From Candidatus Flexicrinis proximus (GTDB lineage Bacteria; Chloroflexota; Anaerolineae; Aggregatilineales; Phototrophicaceae), in NCBI GenBank assembly GCA_016712885.1, contig JADJQF010000003.1, forward strand, positions 434,001 to 498,000: a DNA stretch of 64,000 bases. Direction: 5' to 3'. The notes below the pieces were generated by a model, which worked only from the letters and a program-made list of their open reading frames with translations, was not told the DNA's origin and searched no databases. This document shows, piece by piece, positions 42,561-53,269 of the stretch. The position numbers and the translations under genes are program-made. Position 1 is the first letter of the stretch. Every line of letters starts with the position of its first letter.

Positions 42561-43913
42561 GTGGTTACTTTGAAAAGGCGTGAGACGGCTACGGCGCCGA
42601 TCTATACGCTTGAGGATGTAAAACGTCTCAGCGATACACATGATGAACCTGGATGGCTGCGCGCGTTCCGCCTCTTGGCGTGGGAGACCTATGAGTCGCT
42701 TCCGATGCCGACCGGAAAGGACGAGGACTGGCGCCGTACCGACTTACGCGGCGTGCGCTGGGCAGAGGCAGGCAAGTTGGTGCAGGCCAATGGCGTAACT
42801 GCAGATATGGTTCCTGCGGAGTCGCGTGAACCACTCGTCGGCGGGGGCGAGGGCGGCACGCTGATCTTTGTCGACGGCAAAGTTGTGGAGCATAAACTCC
42901 ATCCGGACTTGAATAGCCGCGGCGTGATCTTCACCGATCTTTCTACCGCAGCGCGGGAACACCCTGATCTGGTTCAGGCGAATCTGATGACTCGCGCGGT
43001 TAAGCCCGCAGACGGAAAATTCGCCGCACTGCATGCGGCTCTTTGGACACATGGCGTATTCATATACATCCCACGCGGTTATGCAGCTGAACTCCCGCTG
43101 CATGTCGTGATGTACAACAGTCAGCCTGGTGCAACGCTCGGACATGTTCTGGTGGTTATTGATGACAACGCACAGGCTACAGTTCAGGTTGAATACGCGT
43201 CGGTGGCAAATGACGCGCCGTCGCTGTACTTTGGAGCTACGGAACTTCTGGTTGGGGAGGCGGCCAACCTGCGCTATGTGTCGCTCCAGAACTGGAACCG
43301 CACAACGACTGAGTTTGCCTATCACCGCGCTCGAATCGGCGCAGACAGCACCCTGGACTGGGTTTTTGGGGTAATGGGTTGTGAGTTGCTTAAGGACTAC
43401 ATCAACCTCGATGCCGACGGCAAAGGCTCGAACGGGCGAATCAGCGGGTTCTTCTTCGCTGACAAAGACCAGCTGTTTGACCTCGATACCCAGCAGAATC
43501 ATAACGCACCGCTGACTGTTACCGACCTGCTGTTCAAAGGCGCGGCCCGTGATACGGCCCGCACGGTCTGGCAGGGTATGATAAAGTCGCTGCCTAAGAT
43601 GCAGAAGATCGATGGCTACCAGGCTAATCGGAATCTCTTGCTCAGCGACGATGCTCGGATGGATGGCATCCCCGGGCTCGAGATCGAAGCGGACGACGTG
43701 AAGTGCAGCCATGCCGCCACGTTTGGCACGCTCGAAGAGACGCCAATCCACTATCTTATGAGCCGCGGTATCCCGCGTAATCAGGCCGAACTGATGGTGA
43801 TTGATGGGTTCTTTGATGAGCTGCTGCTGCGCGTCCCCTTCGAACGCGTACGTGAACGCCTCAAGAGCGAGATCGAGTCAAAGATTGTCGGGACTGTCGG
43901 CGCGTATGACTGA
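42561..43913 (+). CDS. sufD: Fe-S cluster assembly protein SufD
   Basis: SufD pairs with SufB in the SufBC2D complex. The 450-aa product starts at GTG 42561 with AGGAG nine bases upstream. It carries the SufBD beta-helix core: FAALHAALWTHGVFIYIPRGY, LGHVLVVIDDNA, the DGYQANRNLLLSDDARMDG segment, and a C-terminal CSHAATFGTLEETPIHYLMSRG containing the conserved His. Its last 8 bases overlap the Rieske gene start. Confidence 0.96.
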   Translation: MVTLKRRETATAPIYTLEDVKRLSDTHDEPGWLRAFRLLAWETYESLPMPTGKDEDWRRTDLRGVRWAEAGKLVQANGVTADMVPAESREPLVGGGEGGTLIFVDGKVVEHKLHPDLNSRGVIFTDLSTAAREHPDLVQANLMTRAVKPADGKFAALHAALWTHGVFIYIPRGYAAELPLHVVMYNSQPGATLGHVLVVIDDNAQATVQVEYASVANDAPSLYFGATELLVGEAANLRYVSLQNWNRTTTEFAYHRARIGADSTLDWVFGVMGCELLKDYINLDADGKGSNGRISGFFFADKDQLFDLDTQQNHNAPLTVTDLLFKGAARDTARTVWQGMIKSLPKMQKIDGYQANRNLLLSDDARMDGIPGLEIEADDVKCSHAATFGTLEETPIHYLMSRGIPRNQAELMVIDGFFDELLLRVPFERVRERLKSEIESKIVGTVGAYD

Positions 43914-44223
43914 GTTTGTGACGTTAGCGCCAGCGGCCGAATTGCCACCCGGTGAGCGCATGGTTGTCCAGATTGGACGGCTGTGGGTCGCGATATTCAA
44001 TATCGAAGGCCAACTCTACGCGATTCAGGATGTGTGCACCCACGACGGTGGCCCGCTTGCTGAGGGAGAGTTGATCGGCTGCGAAATCGAGTGCCCACGC
44101 CATGGCGCGCGTTTTGACCTGCGCGATGGTCGGGTTACTGCGCCGCCGGCATTGGTCCCGGTTCCCGTATTTGACGTCCGCATCGTCGATGACACGATAC
44201 AAGTAGCTCTCAAGAAACGCTAG
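43906..44223 (+). CDS. Rieske-type [2Fe-2S] ferredoxin
   Basis: The 105-aa single-domain protein has both Rieske ligand motifs: CTHDGGPLAEG (Cys, His) and CPRHGARFDLRDG (Cys, His). This is the soluble NirD/biphenyl-dioxygenase ferredoxin type. It is translated with sufD (start inside the last codons of sufD) and closes the operon. sufS and sufU, which often follow in related operons, are not present. It may supply electrons for cluster assembly; that is inference from its position. Confidence 0.93.
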   Translation: MTEFVTLAPAAELPPGERMVVQIGRLWVAIFNIEGQLYAIQDVCTHDGGPLAEGELIGCEIECPRHGARFDLRDGRVTAPPALVPVPVFDVRIVDDTIQVALKKR

Positions 44224-44229
44224 AATTGG

Positions 44230-44260
44230 CGGCCTGACGAATTACTGTCGGGCCGTTTTT
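44230..44260 (+). terminator. Rho-independent terminator after the suf operon
   Basis: CGGCCTGAC (44230-44238) pairs with GTCGGGCCG (44247-44255), including one G-U pair, followed by TTTTT. It lies seven bases after the Rieske stop. Confidence 0.9.
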
Positions 44261-44278
44261 GTTACTCACGAGGAAATC

Positions 44279-45028
44279 ATGAGCCTTAATGCACTACTTG
44301 AACACCACGGAACGTTGGTATTTGGCCATCGCGGCGCCTGCGGATATGCGCCTGAGAACACCCTCGCGTCGTTTCAACTGGCTCTCGATCAGGGTGCACA
44401 CGGCGTTGAGTTCGACGTACACCTGACGAAAGACGGTGTTCCAGTCGTGATACATGATTTCAGCCTCGATAAAACCACCAGTGGACATGGCCTGGTTGTT
44501 GATCACACATGGGAAGACCTGGAGGCACTGGACGCCGGAAGCCATAAGGGTCTGGAGTTCGCGGGCGAGCCGATTCCGACGCTGGAAGAGGTTATTCGAC
44601 TGCTGGCCGGCAAGATGGCGATGAACATCGAGGTGAAGGCCGATAGCAGCGGCATCGAAGACGCAGTGGCAGAACTGATCGCCAAATACCAGGTCAACGA
44701 TTGGGTGATTGTTTCATCTTTTAACCCACTTATACTTCAGCGTTTTGCCAACCAGTATCCGCATATCGCGCTCGGGTTCCTGTATGACGAGAGCGAACCG
44801 TATGAACAGCTCCTTCAACTTATGTCAGCTGTAAAGTATCAGGCCAGGCATCCACATCATACGATGATTGACGCCTCATACGTGCGCGTCGCGAAGCAGT
44901 TTGGGTACCGCGTTAATACCTGGACGGTGAACGACCCGACTCGTGGGCGAGAGCTTCAGGAATTCGGGGTAGACGCCGTAATTACTGATACGCCGGATAT
45001 TATGCTGAAGGCGCTCGGCTTCTCATGA
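44279..45028 (+). CDS. Glycerophosphodiester phosphodiesterase (cytoplasmic UgpQ type)
   Basis: The enzyme splits glycerophosphodiesters to glycerol-3-phosphate and an alcohol during phospholipid turnover. The 249-aa protein has the GDPD signature HRGACGYAPENTLASF, VEFDVHLTKDGVPVVIHDFS with the metal and catalytic His/Glu residues, and a late NTWTVNDPT. No signal peptide is seen, so it is cytosolic. Its stop overlaps the methyltransferase start by 4 bp. Confidence 0.95.
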   Translation: MSLNALLEHHGTLVFGHRGACGYAPENTLASFQLALDQGAHGVEFDVHLTKDGVPVVIHDFSLDKTTSGHGLVVDHTWEDLEALDAGSHKGLEFAGEPIPTLEEVIRLLAGKMAMNIEVKADSSGIEDAVAELIAKYQVNDWVIVSSFNPLILQRFANQYPHIALGFLYDESEPYEQLLQLMSAVKYQARHPHHTMIDASYVRVAKQFGYRVNTWTVNDPTRGRELQEFGVDAVITDTPDIMLKALGFS

Positions 45029-45705
45029 AGCTGTGGCGGCGGATCACTCGCTTCGGATTCCGTCTGCTTTACAACGAATTCGCCTGGACCTACGATGTGG
45101 TGTCATGGATCGTGTCTGCCGGAGAGTGGCGCGAGTGGCAACGGTCGGCGATCCGCGCACTAAACCTGCCAAGTGAATCGAAAGTCTTGGAAGTTGCACA
45201 CGGTACGGGAAATCTGCAAGTAGACCTGGTCCGTGAGGAGTATTCCTGTGCAGGGGTCGACTTGTCCCCGGCCATGGGGCGTATTGCCGCTCGCAAACTG
45301 CAAGGTATGGGCTATGCACCTAACCTGATGTGCGCTTCTGCGACCGCACTCCCCTACGGCGGACAGACATTCGAAGGCTTAATATGTACGTTTCCCACTG
45401 AATTTCTGATTCATCCTCATGCTTTATCAGAGTTTCGCCGTGTCTTGAAAGCCGACGGAAGGTTTGCGGTGGTCCTGCACGGCATCCTTCTCCGCGGATG
45501 GTGGCGGCCGTTTCTGGATGTCCTGTTTCAAGCCACTGGACAGGGCGGGATAAGCCAAGACCACGTGCCAACAGCGGAAACCCTTGGTTTCCGCTATATT
45601 CGCGTTGTCGCGGCATTTACAGCATCTGGACTTACGTGCGATGTGATTCCAATGTTAACCCCGCGCGGATACGCCGTAGTCGCGGTTGGCGGCCCGATGC
45701 CTTAA
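45025..45705 (+). CDS. SAM-dependent class I methyltransferase
   Basis: The 226-aa product has a Rossmann methyltransferase core: VLEVAHGTGNLQVDL (motif I), CAGVDLSPAMGRIAARKL, then ATALPYGGQTFEGLICTFPTEFL and a FRRVLKADGRFAVV strand. The arrangement is that of the UbiE/methyltransferase-11 group. The acceptor is not predictable. It is coupled to the phosphodiesterase gene, which hints at lipid metabolism. No obvious terminator follows, and 185 gene-free bases precede the next gene. Confidence 0.87.
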   Translation: MKLWRRITRFGFRLLYNEFAWTYDVVSWIVSAGEWREWQRSAIRALNLPSESKVLEVAHGTGNLQVDLVREEYSCAGVDLSPAMGRIAARKLQGMGYAPNLMCASATALPYGGQTFEGLICTFPTEFLIHPHALSEFRRVLKADGRFAVVLHGILLRGWWRPFLDVLFQATGQGGISQDHVPTAETLGFRYIRVVAAFTASGLTCDVIPMLTPRGYAVVAVGGPMP

Positions 45706-45890
45706 TAACTGGGGATGCGCCGTTCAGGCCTTTCCTTCTCCACTTGCGCGGCACCGAGACCAAACTTTCGCACTCTGCCAATTCACGTCCTTAACCCCAC
45801 GATACAAGTGGACTCCTTGCGGCATCCCGACTAATACCATTCTGGTAACACATTGCTGCTAGACTCTGTTTATATGTTCAGGAGGCAGCC

Positions 45891-46601
45891 ATGGAACAGA
45901 CAGTGTATATGGTCCTCTTCTCACTTCCGGCGATACTCTTCAGCTTTATTGCCAGTATTCTTGTGCGTAAGTCTTACTCAACCTGGATTAATTATGATAA
46001 CAGCGCGAGGTTGACGGGACTTGCCGTAGGCGATTGGCTCGCCAAGTCCTCAGGCCTACTGGAGACCCGGTTCTCTGCATCAGCCGAGAGACTCGAAGAC
46101 AGATTCGACCCCGGCGGCAACCTGGTACTTCTGTCGTCCGAAATCGCAAATCAGGCGTCAATTGCCTCCATGGCTATTGTTGCCCATGAGCTCGGACATG
46201 CTCAGCAGTTTGCTGATCACTCACTGTTTCATTCCTTCAGATCGTTTGCAGAACCAGCGGCCAGCATCGGGCCAGGAGCGGCCTACGTCTTGATCGTTGT
46301 AGGTATCGTCCTGGAGGAGACCGGTTTAACGTGGATTGGCGTAGTGCTATTTGGGTTTGCTTTGGTCATCATGCTGCTGACTCTGCCTATGGAAATGGAT
46401 GCTAATCGGCGCGGCATGACGATGCTTCGGCAATCAGGACTGCTTAAGGGAAATGACGACGAGAAGGGTGTACGCGAAGTGCTCAAGGCGTCGACCTTCA
46501 CCTATGTGGCTGCGGCGGTAACATTCTTTATCCTGGTTCTGCAATTCCTGCGGCAAATACTGCCGCTGCTTTTGATCCTGAAAGACCTCAAAAAGAGGTA
46601 G
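45891..46601 (+). CDS. Membrane zinc metallopeptidase, YugP family
   Basis: The 236-aa product has an N-terminal membrane helix (FSLPAILFSFIASILV) and the HExxH motif AIVAHELGHAQQ near residue 100. Two central helices (AAYVLIVVGIVLEE and IGVVLFGFALVIMLL) and a C-terminal helix follow. The third ligand region MEMDANRRGM matches the family pattern in which an E-x-D-A-N segment follows. The YugP group (Zn_peptidase_2) is widespread, but its substrates are unknown. AGGAGG precedes the ATG. Confidence 0.9.
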   Translation: MEQTVYMVLFSLPAILFSFIASILVRKSYSTWINYDNSARLTGLAVGDWLAKSSGLLETRFSASAERLEDRFDPGGNLVLLSSEIANQASIASMAIVAHELGHAQQFADHSLFHSFRSFAEPAASIGPGAAYVLIVVGIVLEETGLTWIGVVLFGFALVIMLLTLPMEMDANRRGMTMLRQSGLLKGNDDEKGVREVLKASTFTYVAAAVTFFILVLQFLRQILPLLLILKDLKKR

Positions 46602-46851
46602 TCGCGGCGAGCTTCGGGCAGCAAGGGCGGCTATAGAGGTGAGACCCAGGTCATAGGCACCGGCTTCACCAATTATTCGACTACAGGGGTGATCGATGCA
46701 TCTGCACGGTCGTCTGTCTCTGCCCCGAGAACTTGCCGTGCCACGAATAGTCCAGCGCCCCTTGATTTCCCTATTCTAGATTGTGAATTTTCACGCTATC
46801 CTTGTGTTCAGCTAGTTGTTACTACAACCCTATAGAGGGGGACGTGCGTAT
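46602..46851. other. Intergenic region before the RND gene
   Basis: About 250 bases contain no gene. A short inverted repeat GTGAA-TT-TTCAC at 46783-46794 lies about 60 bases before the RND start and could be a regulatory site, though small repeats of this kind are common by chance. No confident -35/-10 pair was identified. Confidence 0.35.
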
Positions 46852-49800
46852 ATGAGGGCGATCTTCACCGCAATCACGGGATTTTCGTTGCGATTCCGGT
46901 TTCTGACATTACTGCTCGCTGTATTGGTGCTTGTCGCTGGCGGATATGCCGTGACTCAGCTCAACCAGGAGCTTCTCCCCCTGTAGAGTTTCCGCAGACA
47001 ATTGTGCTTGCCCAAGTATCCGGTCAAACAAGCGAAGAAGTGCTTGAGTTCCTTACTTCGCGACTTGAGGCGGAACTTTCGACTATCCCAGAAGTTGTCA
47101 ATATTGAGTCGACGACAACCGGCGCTTTTGGATCGGTCCTAACCCTGCTTAACGACTTTGGGATTGACCGGGAAAAACTGCTGGTGGACGTGCAGGCAGG
47201 AATCGATAGCGTGTGGCTTCCGCTGCGTAAAATCGAACCCGCTGACGGGCAGGACAGTCTTGCATTTGCAGACGGCTTGATTGGTGACCTGTCACCGCAG
47301 GTCATGCTCTATATTGCAGGGCGTGACTCCAACTTCCTGTTCCAGCTGGAGCCTGAAGTGTGGGCCGCGCTATCGCCCGAGACAGTGGCTTCACTTCTTT
47401 CATACCTCGCCTCTCAGACTGAACAGGTAGACGACGACAAGAGCGCGCTCCAACAGCTTGTCGAACAGGAGCTTGTCCCGCAGTTGAGTGCGCTTCCGCG
47501 TATCGCAAACATTCAGATCTCCGGAGGACAGGCGCTGCCAGGGGAGGCTGTGGTCTCACAACTGGCCGGGGTCAATCAGGGGGCTGCCCGCAGCGTCTTG
47601 TTCCAGCTCTCGCCGGAGGCCTGGGCTTCCGCGGCGTCCCGCATTGCTGAATTGGGCCTGACGGACCTGAACGACTCTGCGGTGCAGGCACTGGCCGCAA
47701 TGAGCGTTCCTTCGGTTGAAGGTATCCCGGCGCTGCCCGAATCCTGGCTTCGTCCGGGCTTCAAAGACGCGTCGGATTTGCTCGAAGTGCGCACGCTTAC
47801 GGTTAATGCGGCTGGCGTGATCAACAGCCTGCACAACAAGGGCCGGATTGTCGGTTCACTTGGCAAGACCGATGACCTGACTCCGGAAGTCGTCTCACAA
47901 CTCCTGGAGATCGCGCCCTCTATTGTGAACTATCTGGACGCCGAGCATCTGGCGGCCATGCCTCAGGAGATTTTTGAACTTCTCCCTGAAGACTATATCG
48001 CCGGCCTCGACGGATTTACCCGTGATGCGCTTGCCGCAAAGGCACTCGCGACCCAGATCAGCGGGACCGAAGCACAGGTTGAGCCCGTACTCCTGCCAAG
48101 TCAGTGGCGTCCCACGGCTCCGCAAATGCTTACCTTTAGCTTTGCAGACCTTCCACTGGCGACCTACAGCGTCTATGCCCCGCTCGCTATGGGCCAGGAT
48201 GAAACCCCAACCGATACAGAGGCAACCGATGCTGCTGATTCGACAGTGGACACGCAAGATACCACGGACAGCAGCACCTCCGGCGCGAGTCAGCCAACCG
48301 TCGAGATTCCGGAAGGACCGGCGCTTCCTCTGCCCTTTGGATTGCTTGGCGCTGCGCTAGGCCTCGAAATTAATACGGCGGACGATCTGATTGGGCTGGA
48401 ACTTCCAGAGGAAATGGCTGCGCAGTTCGGTGCGAGTACGCTGCGCGCCGCCGACCTCTTCAACTTCCTGCTGCTTCTGGACAACCCTGATCAGCTTCCT
48501 GAAGGAACTCCTGCCATTCCGATCTCGCTTGACGTGTTGTTCGGCGGTGTGTCGGCCGATGCTTTCACGTTTCTCGCAGAGAATGATCCGACGTTTATCC
48601 CCAACGTAGGCGCCGAGGTGTATGACTACCTTAGCGATACCGTCCTGCAAACATCGGCCGCAAAACCACCTCTGGCAGATGTCTGGAACGCACTTTCAAA
48701 TCAACCGCAGTTTGCTGAGACTCCCATTGAGTCGGCTGCGGACGTTCTCGCGATTGGCCAGGGTTCTGCATCAACCGTCCTGAACACGATTAATACGGCG
48801 ATCCCTGCACAGTTCGCCGGGTACGAAGTTCGCTTGTTCGATAGCCTGACCCCCGGCGTGCTTCGTTACTGGGCGCTCAATGAAACAGAGTTTTTCGAAG
48901 CTCTCGATCAGGAAGTCGTTCGTAAGTTCTCGGCTGCATCGCTGGCCGTCCTGCCAGAAACCGCGCTTACTGGCAAAGACAGCGCGGTTATCGATGAAGT
49001 CGCCGCGATCGTTGCCGGGACGGCGCCATCCGCCTATGACACGCTCAAAGAACGTTATGCGCTCGATGTTCCGCCAGCGGATCCAGACGCACCGCTTCTG
49101 AATACTGACTGGGAATTCATCGCGGACTTCCTCGGTCTGGAACTCGATTCGGCCGATGACTTCTTCCGGTTCTTCCCGGACGCGACCGTCTTCCTGAACG
49201 ACTTCTTCAATTCCGCTCAAGGCGCGTCGTTTGCGCCGAACCTCTTCGGAAACATGACCGCCGAAATGTGGGCCTACATGAACGGCCGGGATCCGCTGCT
49301 GCTAAACAATCTGCGGATTGAGGCACTTCAGCTCATTCCCGCCGACGTCATGGCAACACTTCCCGCACAAGTTCAAGAGAGAGCGGCCTCTGGCGGCGCT
49401 GTGTTCGTCCCCACCTCGACGATTACGCGTAATAATGGCGCTTCGAGCCTTCTCGTTACGATCTTTAAAGAGGGCGAAGCCAATACGGTACAGGCCTACT
49501 ACGATGCCAAAGCAGTGATTGAGAGCATTCAGGCCAATAACCCGCAGATCGTGGTAACGACAGCGTTTGAACAGTCGAGCTTTATCGAAGAGTCGATCAG
49601 TGGCGTTGCACGCGAAGGCATCACTGGCGCACTTTTCGCCATGATCGTCATCCTGCTCTTCCTGAGCGGCGGGCGGTGGGACCGCTCGCCACGGCGGGTT
49701 GTCGGTTCGGTGCTGTTCGGTGGGTTCGTCGCGGTATTCTTCATCGTGCTGCTCACGCAGGCTCAGAACTCCGGCGCCAGCCTGACACAGGCCTGGGAAC

Positions 49801-51740
49801 AGGTTGATGTTGTCGTTCGTGTGCTGCTGATTGTCGGCGTGGTCGCGGGCCTCATCATCCTGGTGCTGCCACTGGATCTGCCGGTGCCTGCATGGAGGGC
49901 AACTCTCGTCATTGGCGTCAGTCTGCCGCTGTCGGTGTTCGCGGCTTTCGCCCTTATGCATTGGCTGCCACCACTGGTCAACAGTGTCCTGACACCGATT
50001 GCGGGAGATTCGGCTTTCCTGAAATTCGTGTTGCGCCTGTTCCCAGAGTCGCTGACGCTTAACATTATGACGCTGTCCGGCCTGACTGTGGCGGTTGGCC
50101 GTATTGTCGACGATTCGATCGTCGTGCTTGAGAACGCGTTCCGTGAAATTCAGAACGGTGGCGACAAACGCAAAGCCGTACTCAAGGGCACGGCAGACGT
50201 TTCGAGCGCGATTTTTGTCGCGACGCTGGTTACTGTCGTTGTATTCCTGCCGCTGGGGCTGACAGGCGGTTTGATCGGCGAATTCTTCCTGCCATTCGGG
50301 TTGGCAGTGACTTACTCGCTGGCGGCTTCGTTTGTGGTTGCCATCACGGTGGTACCTGTGCTAATGCTGATGTTCATCGGCGTTCACGATGCCTCTGAGG
50401 AGGAAGCGGGCATAATGAACCGCGTCTATGACCGCACGCTCAAGTGGGCGCTGCGTTCGGGTGGGACGAAGTGGACGGTCCTTGGAATCGCCGGGGTCAC
50501 GATGGTGTTCGGGTTTGCTTTGTTTGGAACCCGTCCGGCAGCGTTCTTGCCTGATTTCGGCGAACTGCAGATTGACGTTAGCGTCCAGCTGCCTCAAGGC
50601 ACAAAGATCATTGAGACTGATGAACGTGTTCGTGAGCTGGAAGATGCCATCCGCCGCATCATGCCGGAAGAAGAGTTGAAGTCCATCCGTACCGTGATCG
50701 GTGGGGGAGGTCTCAACCTTGATGCGCTGCTCGGCGGCGGGTCGGTTACGGAAAACCGTGCCAACGTTGTTGTGACGGCAGAAGGCTCGAAGTCAGAGCT
50801 GGCCATACGGGCTGAGGAGATCAATACTGAGGCGACCTTGATCTTTGGCGAAGACAACGTTTCGGTCGCAGTAGCCTCGTTGTCTTCTGGCGGTTTCGGC
50901 GGGTTTGAGATCGTCGTGTTCGGCCCTCAGGAAGATCTTGAGAGAATGGACGCTGCGATCATTGCCGCGATCGACTCGGTCGAAGGCATTGACAACGTCA
51001 CCAGTAATCTCTCGACGGCAGCGATCGCCGGGCCGGAAGCGCCCCGCACGTACCTGCGCGTGGACGGCAGCCCAGCGCTGAACTACAGCGCTGAACTAAA
51101 GACCGATAACACGATTGGAGTGACTACCCAGGCCATCGAGGCTGTACAATCGATCCCTGACTTCCCTGATTCGTTGACGGCGGGTCAGGGCTATGAGAGC
51201 GAAATCCAGACGGCGGGATTCGCCGGACTGTTTGTGGCGATGGGTATCGCAATCCTAATCGTGGTCGTCATTCTGGTGGTGTCCCTGAAGTCGCCTGTTT
51301 ACTGGCTGGCGATTATCTTAAGCGTTGTCGTGGCGCCCGTAGGCGCTGCTGTTGCGCTGACAGTGACAGACAGGGTTCTGGGAATTTCGGCGCTGATCGG
51401 TATGCTAATGCTGATTGGGATTGTCATCACCAATGCGGTCGTCCTCATTGATCGCGTGCGCCAGAACATGGCTGCCGGTCACTCGCTCTACGAGTCGCTG
51501 GTTGAAGCGGGTGAAAGGCGTTTACGTCCAATCCTGATGACCGCGCTGGCAACGATAATCGCGCTCATCCCCCTGGCAGTTGGGTTGTCAGAGGGAGCCC
51601 TGATCGCCTCAGAACTCGGAACGGTCGTTATCGGTGGTCTGTTAAGCAGCACGGTACTCACGCTTCTCGTGGTACCTGTCGCCTACAGTCTGTTGACGCC
51701 TTTGCACCGCATGCTAACAGGCCAGCGTAAGGCCAAGTAG
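46852..51740 (+). CDS. Very large RND-family efflux transporter, frameshifted near the N-terminus
   Basis: The start at 46852 (MRAIFTAITGFSLRFRF) gives the first membrane helix and is followed by a false stop after a C5 run (46977-46981). One extra C restores QELLPPVEFPQTIVLAQVSG, typical of RND proteins, and gives 1629 aa, against about 1050 for AcrB. The proton-relay pair is visible in GRIVDDSIVVLEN (Asp 1087 and 1088). The exported loop between helices 1 and 2 is about 880 residues, nearly three times the usual length. An added segment with two extra hydrophobic helices lies between helices 2 and 3. The C-terminal half is otherwise normal. No membrane-fusion partner is adjacent. Substrate unknown. 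Confidence 0.88.
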
Positions 51741-51764
51741 AAATTGCATCGCATGCACGGCCGT

Positions 51765-51798
51765 GAGCGGCGAGTCGGCCTAGATCGACTCGCCGCTC
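51765..51798. terminator. Perfect 13-bp inverted repeat at the RND/menE junction
   Basis: GAGCGGCGAGTCG (51765-51777) and CGACTCGCCGCTC (51786-51798) are exact complements around an 8-base loop. The right arm encodes the last codons of menE. No T-tract is present, so it may act as a stalling or stabilising hairpin for the two convergent transcripts rather than a classical terminator. Confidence 0.55.
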
Positions 51799-53219
51799 AT
51801 GATTCTCTGCACTGTCTTCCGCTCGACTTTCCCGCTGGCTGTCAGCGGAAGTTCGTCAATGAACTTCACGACCCTAGGCAGTTTGTATCCTGCAAGTGAT
51901 GGCCTAAGGAAGTGTCGCAGTTCGTCTGGGGTAAGAGGTGCGTCAGCAACGATCAGTGCGGCAACCTGCTGTCCCCATTCCGTGTGGGGAATTCCTACCA
52001 CACATGCGTCGCGTATCGCGGGATGGGTCTTTAGGGCTGCCTCTACCTCTGCGGGGTAGATGTTTTCGCCGCCGGATATAATCAGGTCCGACCGCCGCTG
52101 CACAAGCCACAAATCGCCATCCGAGTCCAGATAACCTAGATCGCCTGTATGGAACGCGCCGCCTCGAAGCGCCATATCCGTGGCGACTGGATCATTGTGA
52201 TAGCCGCGCATGACGATTTCTCCGCGGACGACAATCTCTCCTATTTTGCCCTGCGACTGTCGTTCGCCAGTTTCACTTTCAATCCAGAGTTCGCTGAATG
52301 GCGCAATCGCCTTGCCAACGCTTCCCGGCTTCTTCAGCGTTTGCTCGACGTTCTGGGTTGCGATTTGAGAAGCGGTCTCGGTCATGCCGTAAGTGGTCGC
52401 CACGGGGAATCCTGCATCCTGAGCCCTGCGGACGAGCTCATCTGAGGCCGCGGCGCCGCCAAGGAGGCATACGCGCAGTTGGGGTGGGGGAGTGGTCCGG
52501 CTATTGATTAGTCTGTGTAGCATCGTTGGAACAAGGGAAATATGCGTTATTCCGTCGTTATCGAGTGAATGGTTGACGGCCGGAATATCGAACCCGTCGG
52601 TAAGGACGACCGTCATTCCAAAAAGTACACTGCGCATCAGCATGGCAAGCCCACCAACATGATACAGAGGAAGACAGCACAGCCAGCGATCGTCCTGGTT
52701 AGCGCCTAACCGGCTTTCTGTTGCCAGAGCGCTGTAGTAGAGATTGCCGTAAGTAAGCTCGGCAGGCTTTGGCCGACCGGAGGTGCCGCTCGTGAAGATA
52801 CGCGAATGCGGAGAATCGAGCTGAAAGTCCCTCTCGATAACCCGCACTTTTTGTGACTTCGTGTAGTCAATAACCAAAGACTCCCCTTGAACAAATAATG
52901 CCAAATCTCTTCCTACAAGCACTCGATCCACAAACCCCGCCTGATAAACTAACTCTGCTTCTGCCAATCGTAAGTTCAAAGGCTGTATAACAGCCCCGAT
53001 TCTCATCAGCGCAAACACAATTTCTACCATCTCAACCGACGGCCTCAAGAAAAGACCAATAGCCTGCCTTTGTGCAACTCCAGATTCTCGCAACCAAGCC
53101 GCAGCACAGTCAACACCCACATCCAATTCACGATACGTAATCACATCGCCACCACAAACCAAAGCATTTCGCTCCGGCCATCTCTCACCCGCCAACCTCA
53201 ACCAATCACGCATATACAA
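51780..53219 (-). CDS. menE: o-Succinylbenzoate--CoA ligase
   Basis: MenE activates o-succinylbenzoate with CoA in menaquinone synthesis. The 479-aa protein is an ANL adenylating enzyme: the P-loop IFTSGTSGRPKPAELTYGN, the LCCLPLYHVGGLAM segment, TTYGMTETASQ, HTGDLGYLDSDG and the C-terminal LPLTASGKVERK containing the catalytic Lys. It follows menB in the same orientation. The start is ATG 53219 or ATG 53213. A GC-rich hairpin lies immediately upstream and encloses the only purine-rich ribosome-site-like sequence. Confidence 0.93.
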   Translation of the reverse strand: MYMRDWLRLAGERWPERNALVCGGDVITYRELDVGVDCAAAWLRESGVAQRQAIGLFLRPSVEMVEIVFALMRIGAVIQPLNLRLAEAELVYQAGFVDRVLVGRDLALFVQGESLVIDYTKSQKVRVIERDFQLDSPHSRIFTSGTSGRPKPAELTYGNLYYSALATESRLGANQDDRWLCCLPLYHVGGLAMLMRSVLFGMTVVLTDGFDIPAVNHSLDNDGITHISLVPTMLHRLINSRTTPPPQLRVCLLGGAAASDELVRRAQDAGFPVATTYGMTETASQIATQNVEQTLKKPGSVGKAIAPFSELWIESETGERQSQGKIGEIVVRGEIVMRGYHNDPVATDMALRGGAFHTGDLGYLDSDGDLWLVQRRSDLIISGGENIYPAEVEAALKTHPAIRDACVVGIPHTEWGQQVAALIVADAPLTPDELRHFLRPSLAGYKLPRVVKFIDELPLTASGKVERKTVQRIMSGESI

Positions 53220-53221
53220 AC

Positions 53222-53241
53222 GGGGAGACTTCCGCCTCCCC
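53222..53241 (-). promoter_or_regulatory. Hairpin immediately upstream of menE
   Basis: GGGGAG (53222-53227) and CTCCCC (53236-53241) pair around an eight-base loop, with flanking C and G extending the stem. On the minus strand it ends two bases before the menE ATG and includes the GGGGAGGCGG stretch. It could modulate menE translation or partly end transcription after menB. Function not demonstrated. Confidence 0.4.
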
Positions 53242-53269
53242 GCCTCCTATCTCTATCCTCAACAGAACA

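Noticed and set aside
46783..46794. GTGAA-TT-TTCAC as an operator of the RND gene
   Set aside because: Five-base arms occur often by chance and no promoter elements were found around them.
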